A program made the position numbers and the translations under genes. From Silvibacterium bohemicum (lineage in GTDB: Bacteria; Acidobacteriota; Terriglobia; Terriglobales; Acidobacteriaceae), in assembly GCF_001006305.1 (NCBI RefSeq), contig NZ_LBHJ01000003.1, positions 434,001-498,000 on the forward strand: a stretch of 64,000 nucleotides of DNA, given 5' to 3'. Below are positions 32,739 through 42,400 of the stretch, piece by piece. Within the stretch, counting starts at the first letter, position 1. The number at the start of each line of letters is the position of its first letter. A model generated the notes under the pieces. The model was not told the origin of the DNA. It did not search any database and was given only the letters and a program-made list of their open reading frames with translations.

Positions 32739-34559
32739 TCACAGAATCTCCTGCTCGCTGCTCAGCGGCGCCCAGCGCTTCCATTCACCGTCGATATTGC
32801 TGCGTTTTGCGACCACCTGAGTGAAGGTGTTCACCGACCCGTACAGACCAAGAAAGTGCCGCAGCACCGAAGCCAGCAGCAGAGCGCTGCTGCCCTTGTA
32901 CTTCATGGGATCGAAGACGAAGGTGATCTCGGTGCCACGCCGGTAGCCGCGCCAGGCATCCGCGCCGAAGCGGCGCAGCACCTTGCGGCTCTGCATGGAG
33001 CAGATACCGTCGATCTCCTGATCGGCATAGCTGTGCCGGGTGAAGGAGTAGAGGCGCAAAATCTCCTGCAACGCTTCCAGTCCCTGTCGATCGCTGGTAA
33101 GCGAAGAGGAGTTGAGCGAAAGGCTGGACACCAGACGCCACAGCGAAGGTCCTCCCAGCGGCGGATAAAGCGGAACCGTGGGCTTGGTCACACATGCGAT
33201 GCGCAGCACGGGCGTGGTCTCTTCGATATTCAACTCGACGCGGTCGGGAAGCTGGCTGGCCAGCCAGCGATTGGTGCAGAGCGTGTGCGCAAACACTGTC
33301 TGGTCGGCGGGAGCGGCAGGGTGGAACGAGCGATCGAGGAACGACAGATACATATCGGTTCCGCGCACGTCATCGCGATCGGCGGGAACGCGGCGGCCCA
33401 GCCAGAAGGCCTGCGGTCCGGGACCGGCGGCAGAGTGGCGGAACGAATAAAACGGCTCGTAATTTGTCGAGCTCTGGGCCGGATTTGCTGAGCCCGAGAC
33501 GCTGTGTATCGAATGGATCTCGGTTGTCGACTCGCGGCGGATATCGGCGACCAGCCGGTATTCCAGTTGAAGATGATCGAAGCGAATGGGCTCGCTGGTC
33601 TTGTGGAAGAGGTTGATGATCGGCGTGCAGCCCAGGCGGAAGTTGCGTGCCGAGATCACCGGCTCCCGCTGCGGTGGTTCTTTGAGGACGAAGAGCAGAT
33701 CGAGAGTATCCGTGCCCGCGGCCACAGCATCGGCGGCGCAGCGCCGTTTGGAAAGCCCTTCTACATCGAAGAAGAGAAACTTCTGCTGAAAATTGAAATA
33801 CTCCTGCAACAGCCGATATCCGGGCAGCGCATTCGGAGGATAGGGCAGCACCTCCTCCTCTGGCGCGAAGCCGACACTGCGCAGAGCGGCCGGCCCCAGT
33901 GAGACCGGCTTTGCACCCTTTTTATCCAACAACACCACGTCGATGGTATTTGCGAAGAGCATTTCATAGAGCGCGCCGGTCAGCTCCGGAGGACCGTCGA
34001 GGAAGAAGCGCAGGCTGGGAAGAAAGGCGGGATTGCGCAGCAGATCTTCGCGCGCGTGGAGGCGGATGCGCAACACCGTGCTTCCGGAGCTGAGGCCGTG
34101 GTATTCCGCCATCTCCAGCGCGGCTTCAGTTACGGTGACCGGCCAGAGCATGGTGTCATAGCAGGTGCGGAAGCGGCAGGTCAATCCGCTGGGGTCTTGC
34201 GCGAAGAGCGGCGTCTTACGCCGGATGGGAAATCCGTCGGTCAGTCCCTTGATGGTCGGGCCGACATCGAAGCAGGCGATGGCCATGGGCGGCAGCGGCT
34301 GGACCAGTTGCGGGTAGAGCACGCCCAGCAGGGCAGTGGTGATCTCGGGGAATTCCGCGCGCATCTGCCGCTGCAGGCGCGCGGTCATGAAGGCAAAGGA
34401 TTCGATCAGCCGCTCGACATGAGGATCGGCGGTTTCGCCGTGCGGCATGTCGAGCCTGGCGGCGACCTTTCGATGTTCTCTCGCAAAGCTGCGGCCGGCG
34501 TCGCGCAGGTAGCTCAACTCATCGAAGTAATACTGCAGGAAATCTTCGTCGGCGCGCAT
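32739..34559 (-). CDS. tssF: T6SS baseplate subunit TssF
   Basis: 606 residues, in the usual TssF range. Diagnostic stretches are QYYFDELSYLRDAGRSFAREH near the start, HVERLIESFAFMTARLQRQ, PEITTALLGVLYPQLVQPLPPMAIACF near 95, FRTCYDTMLWPVTV, and LFHKTSEPIRFDHLQLEYRLVAD near 330. TssF is the major wedge protein that contacts the VgrG hub and TssK. It sits between tssE and tssG in the standard E-F-G order. Confidence 0.96.
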   Translation of the reverse strand: MRADEDFLQYYFDELSYLRDAGRSFAREHRKVAARLDMPHGETADPHVERLIESFAFMTARLQRQMRAEFPEITTALLGVLYPQLVQPLPPMAIACFDVGPTIKGLTDGFPIRRKTPLFAQDPSGLTCRFRTCYDTMLWPVTVTEAALEMAEYHGLSSGSTVLRIRLHAREDLLRNPAFLPSLRFFLDGPPELTGALYEMLFANTIDVVLLDKKGAKPVSLGPAALRSVGFAPEEEVLPYPPNALPGYRLLQEYFNFQQKFLFFDVEGLSKRRCAADAVAAGTDTLDLLFVLKEPPQREPVISARNFRLGCTPIINLFHKTSEPIRFDHLQLEYRLVADIRRESTTEIHSIHSVSGSANPAQSSTNYEPFYSFRHSAAGPGPQAFWLGRRVPADRDDVRGTDMYLSFLDRSFHPAAPADQTVFAHTLCTNRWLASQLPDRVELNIEETTPVLRIACVTKPTVPLYPPLGGPSLWRLVSSLSLNSSSLTSDRQGLEALQEILRLYSFTRHSYADQEIDGICSMQSRKVLRRFGADAWRGYRRGTEITFVFDPMKYKGSSALLLASVLRHFLGLYGSVNTFTQVVAKRSNIDGEWKRWAPLSSEQEIL

Positions 34560-34616
34560 TCCGTTCGGGCACTTCTCCTGTTAAAGCACGGTGTGGACCG
34601 GGCGAGCGGTCGGCAG

Positions 34617-35147
34617 TCAGTCGGCTTCGGCGGGCAGGATGGTCGCCGATTCGCCATGATCGCGCAGGCTCACCGGAAAACATACCGGCTGGTTCATGTT
34701 GTCCAGCCGCACCTTTCCGCGCAGGGTTCCCAGCATGCCCGCCGGATCATCGGGGTCGCTGTGTAATTCCAGCTGCGGATCGATCAGACGCGGTTCGAAG
34801 CTGGCGATCTTCCTGAGGATCGTCTGTTTCAAGAGACGGGAATCCGTGGCGCGCCCGCTACCCAGGGGCGAAAACGCCGGCAGCCCATAATCCAGAACCG
34901 TCTGCGGTTCGGATATGGGCTCCCAACTGGTGACCGGCCGCTGCCGGGGCGGCAACCGGGTGTTGAGGAGATTTTCGACTTCCTTCTGGATAGATTCGAG
35001 AAGCAGTTCGAGGCTTTGGATGCGATAAGGCTCGAGGATGCGGGAGTCGTCCAGATCTTCGTCGAAACGATCGAAGAGCGGAACGGGGACTCCCGCAACG
35101 AGCCTGGGATGACGCTCTAGGTGACCGCGTTGGTTGCGAGGTTCCAT
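34617..35147 (-). CDS. tssE: T6SS baseplate subunit TssE (gp25-like)
   Basis: 176 residues. The gp25-like core has VPLFDRFDEDLDDSR, SLELLLESIQKEVENLLNTR, VLDYGLPAF and RKIASFEPRLIDPQLEL. The ATG at 35147 has TAAGG upstream and lies 31 bases inside the end of hcp in another frame. TssE is the wedge component that nucleates sheath assembly. Length is close to the family norm. Confidence 0.94.
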   Translation of the reverse strand: MEPRNQRGHLERHPRLVAGVPVPLFDRFDEDLDDSRILEPYRIQSLELLLESIQKEVENLLNTRLPPRQRPVTSWEPISEPQTVLDYGLPAFSPLGSGRATDSRLLKQTILRKIASFEPRLIDPQLELHSDPDDPAGMLGTLRGKVRLDNMNQPVCFPVSLRDHGESATILPAEAD

Positions 35148-35605
35148 GTCGCCTTATTGTTGCCGGGATCGCTGGCTGCCGTGCCTGCCTGTTGCGTGTA
35201 GACCCATGAGATGGCGGTGTAGTTGAAGGTCACCGTCTCCTGCGGCTTGCCTCCGCCTCCCCCGCCGACTGAAACGGAGGAGATGAGAGCGTTGGTGAGT
35301 GTGTAGACCCAGGTCGCCGTTACGTGGCCGTTGTCGTTCTGACCTACGGTGATGATGACGGACGGAAGCGGTGTCGCGGTATTGCAGTTGTTGATCAGAT
35401 TGCAGGAAGCCAGATCCTGATACTTGGTGACCGTGAAGTCCTGGTGGTTCGGTTTGCCCGAGGTGCGTTTGGTATTGCTCTGATCGCCCGTGATCTGCTG
35501 GGCGATGCCGTGACTGTATGACAGCAGCTCGATTTTGCCTACGTAGCCGGTAAGCGCACATTCCCCGGAGATCGTAGAGCCGGGATCGAGAATAATTACG
35601 TCCAT
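35117..35605 (-). CDS. hcp: T6SS tube protein Hcp (TssD)
   Basis: 162 residues, ATG preceded by AGGAGAAATGCA. Hcp features are GECALTGYVGKIELLSYSHGIAQQI, the middle FTVTKYQDLASCNLINNC and the C-terminal VTFNYTAISWVYT. A run of six glycines (VGGGGGGKPQE) replaces the usual loop before the last strands. Two Cys residues about seven apart (CNLINNC) might form a disulfide. Hcp hexamers stack as the inner tube and are secreted. The gene overlaps tssE by 31 bases. Confidence 0.94.
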   Translation of the reverse strand: MDVIILDPGSTISGECALTGYVGKIELLSYSHGIAQQITGDQSNTKRTSGKPNHQDFTVTKYQDLASCNLINNCNTATPLPSVIITVGQNDNGHVTATWVYTLTNALISSVSVGGGGGGKPQETVTFNYTAISWVYTQQAGTAASDPGNNKATWNLATNAVT

Positions 35606-35664
35606 TGCATTTCTCCTGAAGACTCAAGTTTGACTGCGCATTAACGCGCGCGGCGGCGTTACGT

Positions 35665-37287
35665 CTATTTGGCCGGCGGCGGCAGTTCCGCAACCAGGCG
35701 GAGCGAAACGGTAAGCTCGTCAAGCTGGAAATGTGGTTTGAGGAAGACGATCGCCTTGTAGGCACCGACCTTGTCGGCGAACTCGGTGACGTCGACCCGG
35801 GCCTCACGCAGCGGGAAGCTCGCCTTGACCGATTGCGGAGCGTCGTCGGTCAGCAGGACGTATTGCGAGATCCACTGATTCAGATAGCTGGCCACGTTCT
35901 CCCGCGTCATGAAGGAGCCGATCTTGTCGCGCATCATCACCTTGATGTAGTGGGCGAAGCGCGACGAGGCCAGGATGTAGGGCAGCATCGAAGAGATGTT
36001 CGCGTTGCGGTTGGCCGAGCTGAGGTTGTACTTCTTCGGCTTGTTGGTAGTCTGGCCGCCGAAGAAGGTCGCGTAGTCCGTTCCCTTGCAGTGGCAGAGC
36101 GCCAGGAAACCGAGGTCGTTCAATTCCTTCTCGCGGCGATCGGTGATGGAGGTTTCGGTGGGGCACTTGAAGGTGATGTCGCCGTTGTCGGTCTTGAAGG
36201 TGTAGATGGGCAGATCGGCGACCAGGCCGCCTCCTTCGGCGCCGCGGATCGCGGCACACCAGCGGTATTTGGCGAAGGCGTCGGTGATGCGCGCGCCCAG
36301 CGCATAGGCAGGGTTGCCCCAGAGATAGTTCTCGTGGTCGGCTTCGCTGCCGCTCAGCTGCTCTGTGTAGTTGAGGCCGTCGACCGGCTTGGTCTTGGGG
36401 CCATAGGGATAGCGCATCATGATGCGCGGCAGGGTCAGAGTCACATAGCGCGAGTCTTCGCTGTCGCGGAAGGAGCGCCACTTGATGAGCTCGGCGGTTT
36501 CGAAGGTTTTGGCGAGATCGCGCGGCCGGTTGAGCTCGTTGTAGCTCGACCAGTCGAAAAGCTCGGGGCTGGCGGCGGCGATGAAGGGAGCGTGCGCGGC
36601 TGCGGCCACACCGGAGATGCCGGTGAGCGTCGAGATATCCTGCGGATCGCGGCCGAAGGCGTAGTCGCCAACCAGGACGCTGAACGGATTGCCACCGTAG
36701 GTGCCGTACTCTTCTTCATAGATCTTTTTGAAGAGCGCGCTCTGGTCGAACTCCACGGCGCTCTCGATGTCCTTCACCAGATCGGCTTTGCTGGCATTCA
36801 GCAGGCGGATTTTGAGGCTCGAACCGGTCTCGGTTTTATCCACCAGGTAATGCAGACCGCGCCAGGACGCTTCGAGCTCCTGGAATGAGGGGTTGTGCAG
36901 AATCTGGTCGAGCTGCAGCTGTAACAGCTCATCGATCTGCGCGATGCGGGTCTTGATGGCAGCCACGATATCGGTGGTATCGCCTTCCAGCACCTTGCGA
37001 ATCCGATCGGCCAGGCCGGGCTGGTCGGGATATTTCTCGGCCAGGGTGCCGTCCGTGTCGTCATACCAGGATTTGAGCGTCGCCTTGTAATAGGGATCGA
37101 AGGAGACCTGTTCCAGAAACTCGCGGATCAGGTTTTCGGCGTCTTTCTGCCGCTCTTCCTGGATAACCTGCAGGCGGGCCAGCTCCGGCCCCGACTTGCC
37201 ATTGGTGTCGGTCCGTACCATGCCGCTCTGCATCACTATTTTCGAGAGGTAATCGTCATTCGGTTGGGTTGTCGTTGCGTCCGGCAT
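35665..37287 (-). CDS. tssC: T6SS contractile sheath large subunit TssC
   Basis: 540 residues, ATG with AAGGAG upstream. Hallmarks are HNPSFQELEASWRGLHYLVDKTE near 145, KIYEEEYGTYGGNPFSVLVGDYAFGRDPQD near 195, WRSFRDSEDSRYVTLTLPRIMMRYPYG near 285, and ARFAHYIKVMMRDKIGSFMTRENVASYLNQWI near 450. TssC and TssB form the cog-wheel sheath whose contraction fires the tube. The gene follows tssB by 126 bases, an unusually wide gap for this pair. Confidence 0.97.
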   Translation of the reverse strand: MPDATTTQPNDDYLSKIVMQSGMVRTDTNGKSGPELARLQVIQEERQKDAENLIREFLEQVSFDPYYKATLKSWYDDTDGTLAEKYPDQPGLADRIRKVLEGDTTDIVAAIKTRIAQIDELLQLQLDQILHNPSFQELEASWRGLHYLVDKTETGSSLKIRLLNASKADLVKDIESAVEFDQSALFKKIYEEEYGTYGGNPFSVLVGDYAFGRDPQDISTLTGISGVAAAAHAPFIAAASPELFDWSSYNELNRPRDLAKTFETAELIKWRSFRDSEDSRYVTLTLPRIMMRYPYGPKTKPVDGLNYTEQLSGSEADHENYLWGNPAYALGARITDAFAKYRWCAAIRGAEGGGLVADLPIYTFKTDNGDITFKCPTETSITDRREKELNDLGFLALCHCKGTDYATFFGGQTTNKPKKYNLSSANRNANISSMLPYILASSRFAHYIKVMMRDKIGSFMTRENVASYLNQWISQYVLLTDDAPQSVKASFPLREARVDVTEFADKVGAYKAIVFLKPHFQLDELTVSLRLVAELPPPAK

Positions 37288-37413
37288 TGCGTTTCTCCTT
37301 GGGGCAGAGCGCCTTGCGCTCCTGGCCGTTGAACATCGTCGAGATGAAGCGTTGACTCATGACCGCGAAGGCGCCGATGGAAAGGAATTTTTCCTGCGAA
37401 CCGGCGCTGTACG

Positions 37414-38052
37414 CTACTTGGCTGGCGCGTCGGGAGCCGAAAGCTGTTTCGTGTCCTTGGGCTCGGGATAGCTGGATGCGTCCAGCACCATATCCTTCGG
37501 CTTGTTGGCATCGGTCGCCGCTACCTTCAACTCGGCTTCCAGCTTGTCGTTGCCGTCCAGCTTGCTGAGCAGGTCGCTCAGGCGGCTGCGCGCCTCGTAG
37601 AGCGTATTCAGCTGCGGAGTGTGCCGGATGACCCAGAGGGGATGAAACATGTAGAGCGGGTCGTCGCCCAGCACATTGCCGAGCAGGGCGTCCAACGGCT
37701 TGGAGTTGTCCAGCTTGGGATTGGCCTCGGCGGAGATCTCGATGGGCAGCCGCGGCGTCTCGGTGGCATCGGCGGCCCTGACCTTCATCAGATTGTCGAC
37801 GGTGAAAGCCGAGCGGGGATTGATCTTGGCGAAGATCTCCTTGAACGAATCCCGGTCGATCTCTACGAACTGGCGGTCGCGCAGTTTCGGAGGGGTGGTT
37901 CCGTCGGGGAGCTGTCCCGAAAGGTCGGCGAGCACTCCCACAACGAGAGGAAGCTCCTTGACCTCGAAGGCATCGCCAATCTGTACGTCATAAGTGATCT
38001 GGACGCGCGGGGGGCGCACCCGGTCTAGTTTGTGCTGAATGCTCTCTGCCAT
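37414..38052 (-). CDS. tssB: T6SS contractile sheath small subunit TssB
   Basis: 212 residues, ATG with GAGGAAAGATC upstream. Hallmarks are QHKLDRVRPPRVQITYDVQIGDAFEVKELPLVVGVLADLSGQ, RQFVEIDRDSFKEIFAKINPR and HPLWVIRHTPQLNTLYEARSRLSDLLSKLDG. The C-terminal 40 residues are Lys/Asp/Pro-rich and extend beyond the core. TssB is first in its transcription block, behind a 213-base AT-rich region that should hold the promoter. Confidence 0.96.
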   Translation of the reverse strand: MAESIQHKLDRVRPPRVQITYDVQIGDAFEVKELPLVVGVLADLSGQLPDGTTPPKLRDRQFVEIDRDSFKEIFAKINPRSAFTVDNLMKVRAADATETPRLPIEISAEANPKLDNSKPLDALLGNVLGDDPLYMFHPLWVIRHTPQLNTLYEARSRLSDLLSKLDGNDKLEAELKVAATDANKPKDMVLDASSYPEPKDTKQLSAPDAPAK

Positions 38053-38265
38053 GATCTTTCCTCATTCTGGTAGGTGAACTGTGCTCCGCAACGGCAGAAC
38101 GCAGGTAATAGGCAACAATGATCAAAGAATTACTTTTTTACGGATAATTTACATCCGCAAGTAACAAGCAAACGACTCGTAGTCTAATCACAAAGTCTTT
38201 CTATTTCCACAAGTTTTTTTCGGAATGCGGGCAACCCTTGAATTACCGCACATTACCGATGGACT
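38053..38265 (-). promoter_or_regulatory. Probable promoter region of the tssB block
   Basis: This 213-base gap is much more AT-rich than the surrounding DNA, with several A/T runs and segments such as TGTAAATTATCC read toward tssB. It separates tssA from tssB and is the largest gap in the T6SS core. I could not fix a -35/-10 pair and saw no sigma-54 site. Confidence 0.45.
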
Positions 38266-39432
38266 TCAATTACGCCCGTCGGATAGATCGAGGCGAAGGA
38301 GTCTGACCAGTTCACTCAGTTCCCCCTGATCCTTGACTAACTCCGGCAGCAGCTCGTTGAAGTGCATGTTGCCCCAGGCGACTGCGCGCCAGATGAGGTA
38401 AGGCGTTGGGCTGTGCGGGTCGGTCTGATGGAGAAACTCCGCGATCTCCTCCAGCAGGTGGTAGGCATCGGCGCGAGACTGAATACCCGCTGCGGGCATT
38501 GCTGGATGCGGCTGAACCGCGTGATTGGTCTGGTGAAGGGCTGGCGATTGAGAGACCGGTGCGAGCGGACGGTCCTCAGCATCGGGCTGCAACGCGAGCG
38601 CAGAGCCGAAATCTTCCGAAGAGTCAGTCTCTTCTTCTTCCTGCGGAGCTGGCTCCGGCTCCGGTTCGTTGACGCGCGTAGCGGCGAGCATGCTTTCTAG
38701 TAGCTGCTCCCCCGACGTAGCCTCTTTGCGAAATTGCAGGAGGCCGGGGGCGAGCTTGCCGGCTCGTTCATCCATGAGTTCGTCGAAGGCCCGCACATGG
38801 TCGAGAGTGGCGAGGACATCCTGGTGGAGAGCGAGTAACCACCGGTAGCCGGTCAGCATGACGCTTTGCTGAAACTTCGCCATGGTAACCGCATTGGGTG
38901 GTCCACCCTCGCCGGGATTGCGCACCGCTACGTCCCAATCGGCCAGCGAGTAGGCCGGAACGCTTTCCATGCCGGGTTTCGTCAGGCGCAGCAGTCGAAG
39001 GCGCCGGGCCAGCTTCTCGTTGACCCACTGAATGGGCGCCAGCCTGGCGGTCAGATCTTCTCCGTCGATGGCGGGGTACATCTGTTCCCAGAAATCCGCG
39101 CACAGCCGGTGCATCAGCTCGATGCCCCGCGCCGCGCCGGCAAAGCTGTCGAGCTGAATCCAGGCTTCGAGCAGCCACGCCGCGAGTTGCAGATCCTTGC
39201 TGCGGTGGACCAGCGCTTCGGCGCAGAGAGTTTCGACGGCGCCCCAGTCGGCGCGCTTGAGGTCGCTCTGCCAGACGCCCTGCGGCAGCCCCGCGTCATC
39301 CTCTCTGCGCGCCTCGCGCACCTGTTCGTAGACGCCCTGGTAGCGCAGCCACTCGCCGCCGGGGTGTTCTGCGGAGATGGGAGCCAATAGCCGGTCGAGA
39401 TCGGTAAGAAGCGGGTCAAGAGCGCGGCTCAT
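38266..39432 (-). CDS. tssA: T6SS cap/assembly protein TssA
   Basis: 388 residues. The N-terminal ImpA domain (about 10-140) has PISAEHPGGEWLRYQGVYEQVREARREDD, WGAVETLCAEALVHRSKDLQLAAWLLEAWIQL and FWEQMYPAIDG. The linker (about 255-315) is rich in Glu, Pro and Gln. The C-terminus has SRADAYHLLEEIAEFLHQTDPHSPTPYLIWRAVAWG. TssA primes and coordinates tube and sheath polymerisation. The ATG is two bases after the tssM stop, so translation is coupled. The short C-terminal domain suggests the TssA type without an extended cap. Confidence 0.93.
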   Translation of the reverse strand: MSRALDPLLTDLDRLLAPISAEHPGGEWLRYQGVYEQVREARREDDAGLPQGVWQSDLKRADWGAVETLCAEALVHRSKDLQLAAWLLEAWIQLDSFAGAARGIELMHRLCADFWEQMYPAIDGEDLTARLAPIQWVNEKLARRLRLLRLTKPGMESVPAYSLADWDVAVRNPGEGGPPNAVTMAKFQQSVMLTGYRWLLALHQDVLATLDHVRAFDELMDERAGKLAPGLLQFRKEATSGEQLLESMLAATRVNEPEPEPAPQEEEETDSSEDFGSALALQPDAEDRPLAPVSQSPALHQTNHAVQPHPAMPAAGIQSRADAYHLLEEIAEFLHQTDPHSPTPYLIWRAVAWGNMHFNELLPELVKDQGELSELVRLLRLDLSDGRN

Positions 39433-39434
39433 GG

Positions 39435-42400
39435 TCAGTCTCCGTGCGTGGTCTTCAGCGTCGCTACGGGCGCTTTGTAGGGAAATTCAGGGAACGGCAA
39501 TGTGTCGCCACCCGGCTTTGCGCCGACGGGCAACAGATCCACCTGCAGGTAAACCACGGTGTCCGGCGGCTTGGACGCGCCGGGTATGGGAACGGCTCCC
39601 GCAGCATAGGTATTGGGAATCGTGAATGCAAATTGATTCTTTTGGTCGGCCGGTCCCGGTGGATGATTGCGCAGCATGGCGAACAACGACCAGAAATCGC
39701 TGTATTGATACTGCACGGTCAGGCCCTGCACCTGAACCTGCGTTGAGGGAGGCCGCGTTGCAGGAATTTCGGGCGAGTCATAGGCATAGCGCAGAGTCAG
39801 CGTTAGAGGCTGGTCAAGATGCCAATCCAGGGCTGCTGCATCTCCCGAGCCGGGAGGATAACTCAGGAGCTGTTGTCCGAGCTGCAGCTTCCACTCGGCG
39901 ATGCGATTGCCGAAGCTCTCGCTGTCGCGGTTGGTGCGGAAGTGAATGCTCACACCCAGAGCCGGGGTGGGATCCTTGGCTGTGCCGGAGACCAGCGGGC
40001 GAGCCGCGGCGATGTTTTTCATGAACGTGGTGATGTCGCCAGCCTTATCCACGATTGCCGGCAGGAGGCTGTCGAGGCCGGGTGCTTCCCGGTCGAAGGT
40101 CTGGTAGAACGCGGCGATGTCGGTCAGCCCGGCTTCGGAGCCGGAGCGCGTGTCCGGATATTGCGAGAAGGGAAAACGCCCGGCCAGCCTCTTATTGAAG
40201 TCCGCTGCGATCTCGTTGAAGCGCGAGACGGCGATCTGGTGGCAGCGGTCGACCGCGATCTTCGCCAGTTCGGCGCGTACGTTCAGGAAGACGTCAGAGG
40301 AATGCCGCTGGCTGGTTGTTTTACAGCCGGAGTCCGGCGTTACTTTGTCGATGTCGGTGGAGATGAAGGTTTCCAGCGTTTGAATGGGATTGCCCGGCGT
40401 CTTCGCCTGCAACGCCGCGACATCGGTGGAGATGTTCCGCCATTTGGCCAGCAGCGCGGAGTGTCCGCCTTCGCTGCGCAGCAGCTGCACCAGCGGCGCG
40501 GCGTCCGCGGTTACGGTTTCGATCTTCTTCTGCTCACCGGCAAGATAGGTCTGCAGATCGTCGGACGAGTTCACGCCATAAATCCACTGCGAGGTGGGCA
40601 GAGTATTTCCGTCGGCAGCAAGTGGCGTGCTCGGGCTGTAGAGCGCGGGCAGCTGCTGGTTCACCTTCACCAGCAATGCAGACGCCTGACGGTTAAGCGA
40701 TCGATTGAGGCAGGCATGCTCCGCGGTAGCGTGCAGCGCGGTGAGCGCGTCGCCCACCTGCTTCAGCTGGTCGAGCGACTGGCTCAGGTTACGCAGCTCG
40801 GTATCGAGCGCGGCCTGCGCGTCGCCGGCGTTGGGATTGGGCATGATCGCATCCTGCAACGCGGCAGAGATGTTGGTGCTGGCGCGGGCGTCGACCACTC
40901 CGCGCACGGCCTCGCGGTAGGAGCCGGGAAGCTCAGGCAGCAGCTCCTTGTCGATTTTGCTGCGCATGGCGTCAAGGCTCAGGGCGCGCTCGAGGTCGGC
41001 CTGATTCCACACGTCGCCGGATGGAATCGGGCGGCAGGCGGTGGCCGAACTCCCGTCTTCGTCCGACATCACTTCGTAGTCGAGGAGCGAATCGAGAACC
41101 GAGGCCAGTGTGCGCACCTGCCCGTCCAGGCGGACTTTTCCGTCTTCGATGGTGAGGACTGCCGGTGTGGTCTGCAGAGCTGCCTTCATGGAGTCCAGCT
41201 TTTGCGCGCCTATGGTCGAGACCTGATCGGTGAACTGGCTGTCGGCAAACGGCATCGCATCGAGCGCCGGACCCAGTGCCGGATAGCTCTCGCGATTGAA
41301 GCTCGCCGCAATCCAGTCGTAGCCGCCCGCGTTGAGTTGTGTGTCCATGGCCTGGGCGTGGCTCACGATGGCGTGCAGCTGGTCGTTTGATAAAGTATTG
41401 CGGCCTGCGGTCAGGTCCTGAAGCCCGTTGGCTCCAGCCAGCCACTGAACCTCCGCCTTGAGCGGATTCGTGTCGAACCAGCTTTGGTAAAAGCTATTGA
41501 TCCTGTTTGTCGCGGATGCGGCGGTCAGCTCGTCGTAGTCCGGTGGAACTTCGAGCGGCGACCAGGTTGCGTTCAGAAGAAGGCGCTGGTAGTTGGGATC
41601 GTGCGCGATGCGGCTGGTGTCGGGCAGATCGTATCCGCCGAGATAGTGCAGCAGCTGGTTCAACTGCACGAAGCTGCCGGTGTCTGCGCCGGTGATGAAG
41701 CGGTAGCGATCGATGTTGGTGTGCAGCGCCTGCAGGTCGGAGAGATATCTCTGCAGCTCGCGATAGGCCGGGTCGGAGGTCCAGGCATTTCCCGGAAGAT
41801 AAGTCGAAGCCGTGTAATTTGCCGGCGCCACCACCGGCGGCGCGGCAGCGAGCAGCAGCGAGATGCGATCCTCGAGTGCGTCCTTGCAGGAGCTCAGGAC
41901 CACCGCCTCGAAGGTGCGCTCGATGGTGTCGCTCAGATTATGGTGGAGGCCTTCGAGATCGATGTAGGAGTAGGGCATTCCCAGCGAGTAAAACTCGTTC
42001 TCGTGCGACGCGCCCAGGGTATTGAAGAGATCGACGGCAGGAGTGACGCTCGCACCCGAGGAGACGGCGATGGTGTTCAAGTTGGTCGCGAGCGATTGCA
42101 GCACGGGATCGATGTGATCGTTTTGTAATCGGCCCAGGCGGCCCCAGGCGCTGAAGGTAGCCGCCCCTAAAAATACGACCAGAATGCAGGCGATGATCTG
42201 CGCGGCGATCACGGATCGGTTGCGGGAGAAGAAGCCGCCCACCAGAGGAGTGGCCAAATAACGTTCCGCGAAAATTTTGAATTCGAAGAGATGCCGGACA
42301 AAGATCACCCGGCTCGGTTGCGGATCCAGTAAGGCGTGCGGTGTGAGGCGCTGCGCCGTGAGATCGCTCGGGGCGGCCTCTAGGCCGTCGCCTTCGCGCC

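Noticed and set aside
39819-41390. 523-residue plus-strand open frame opposite tssM
   Set aside because: Antisense shadow of TssM with no domain or ribosome site.
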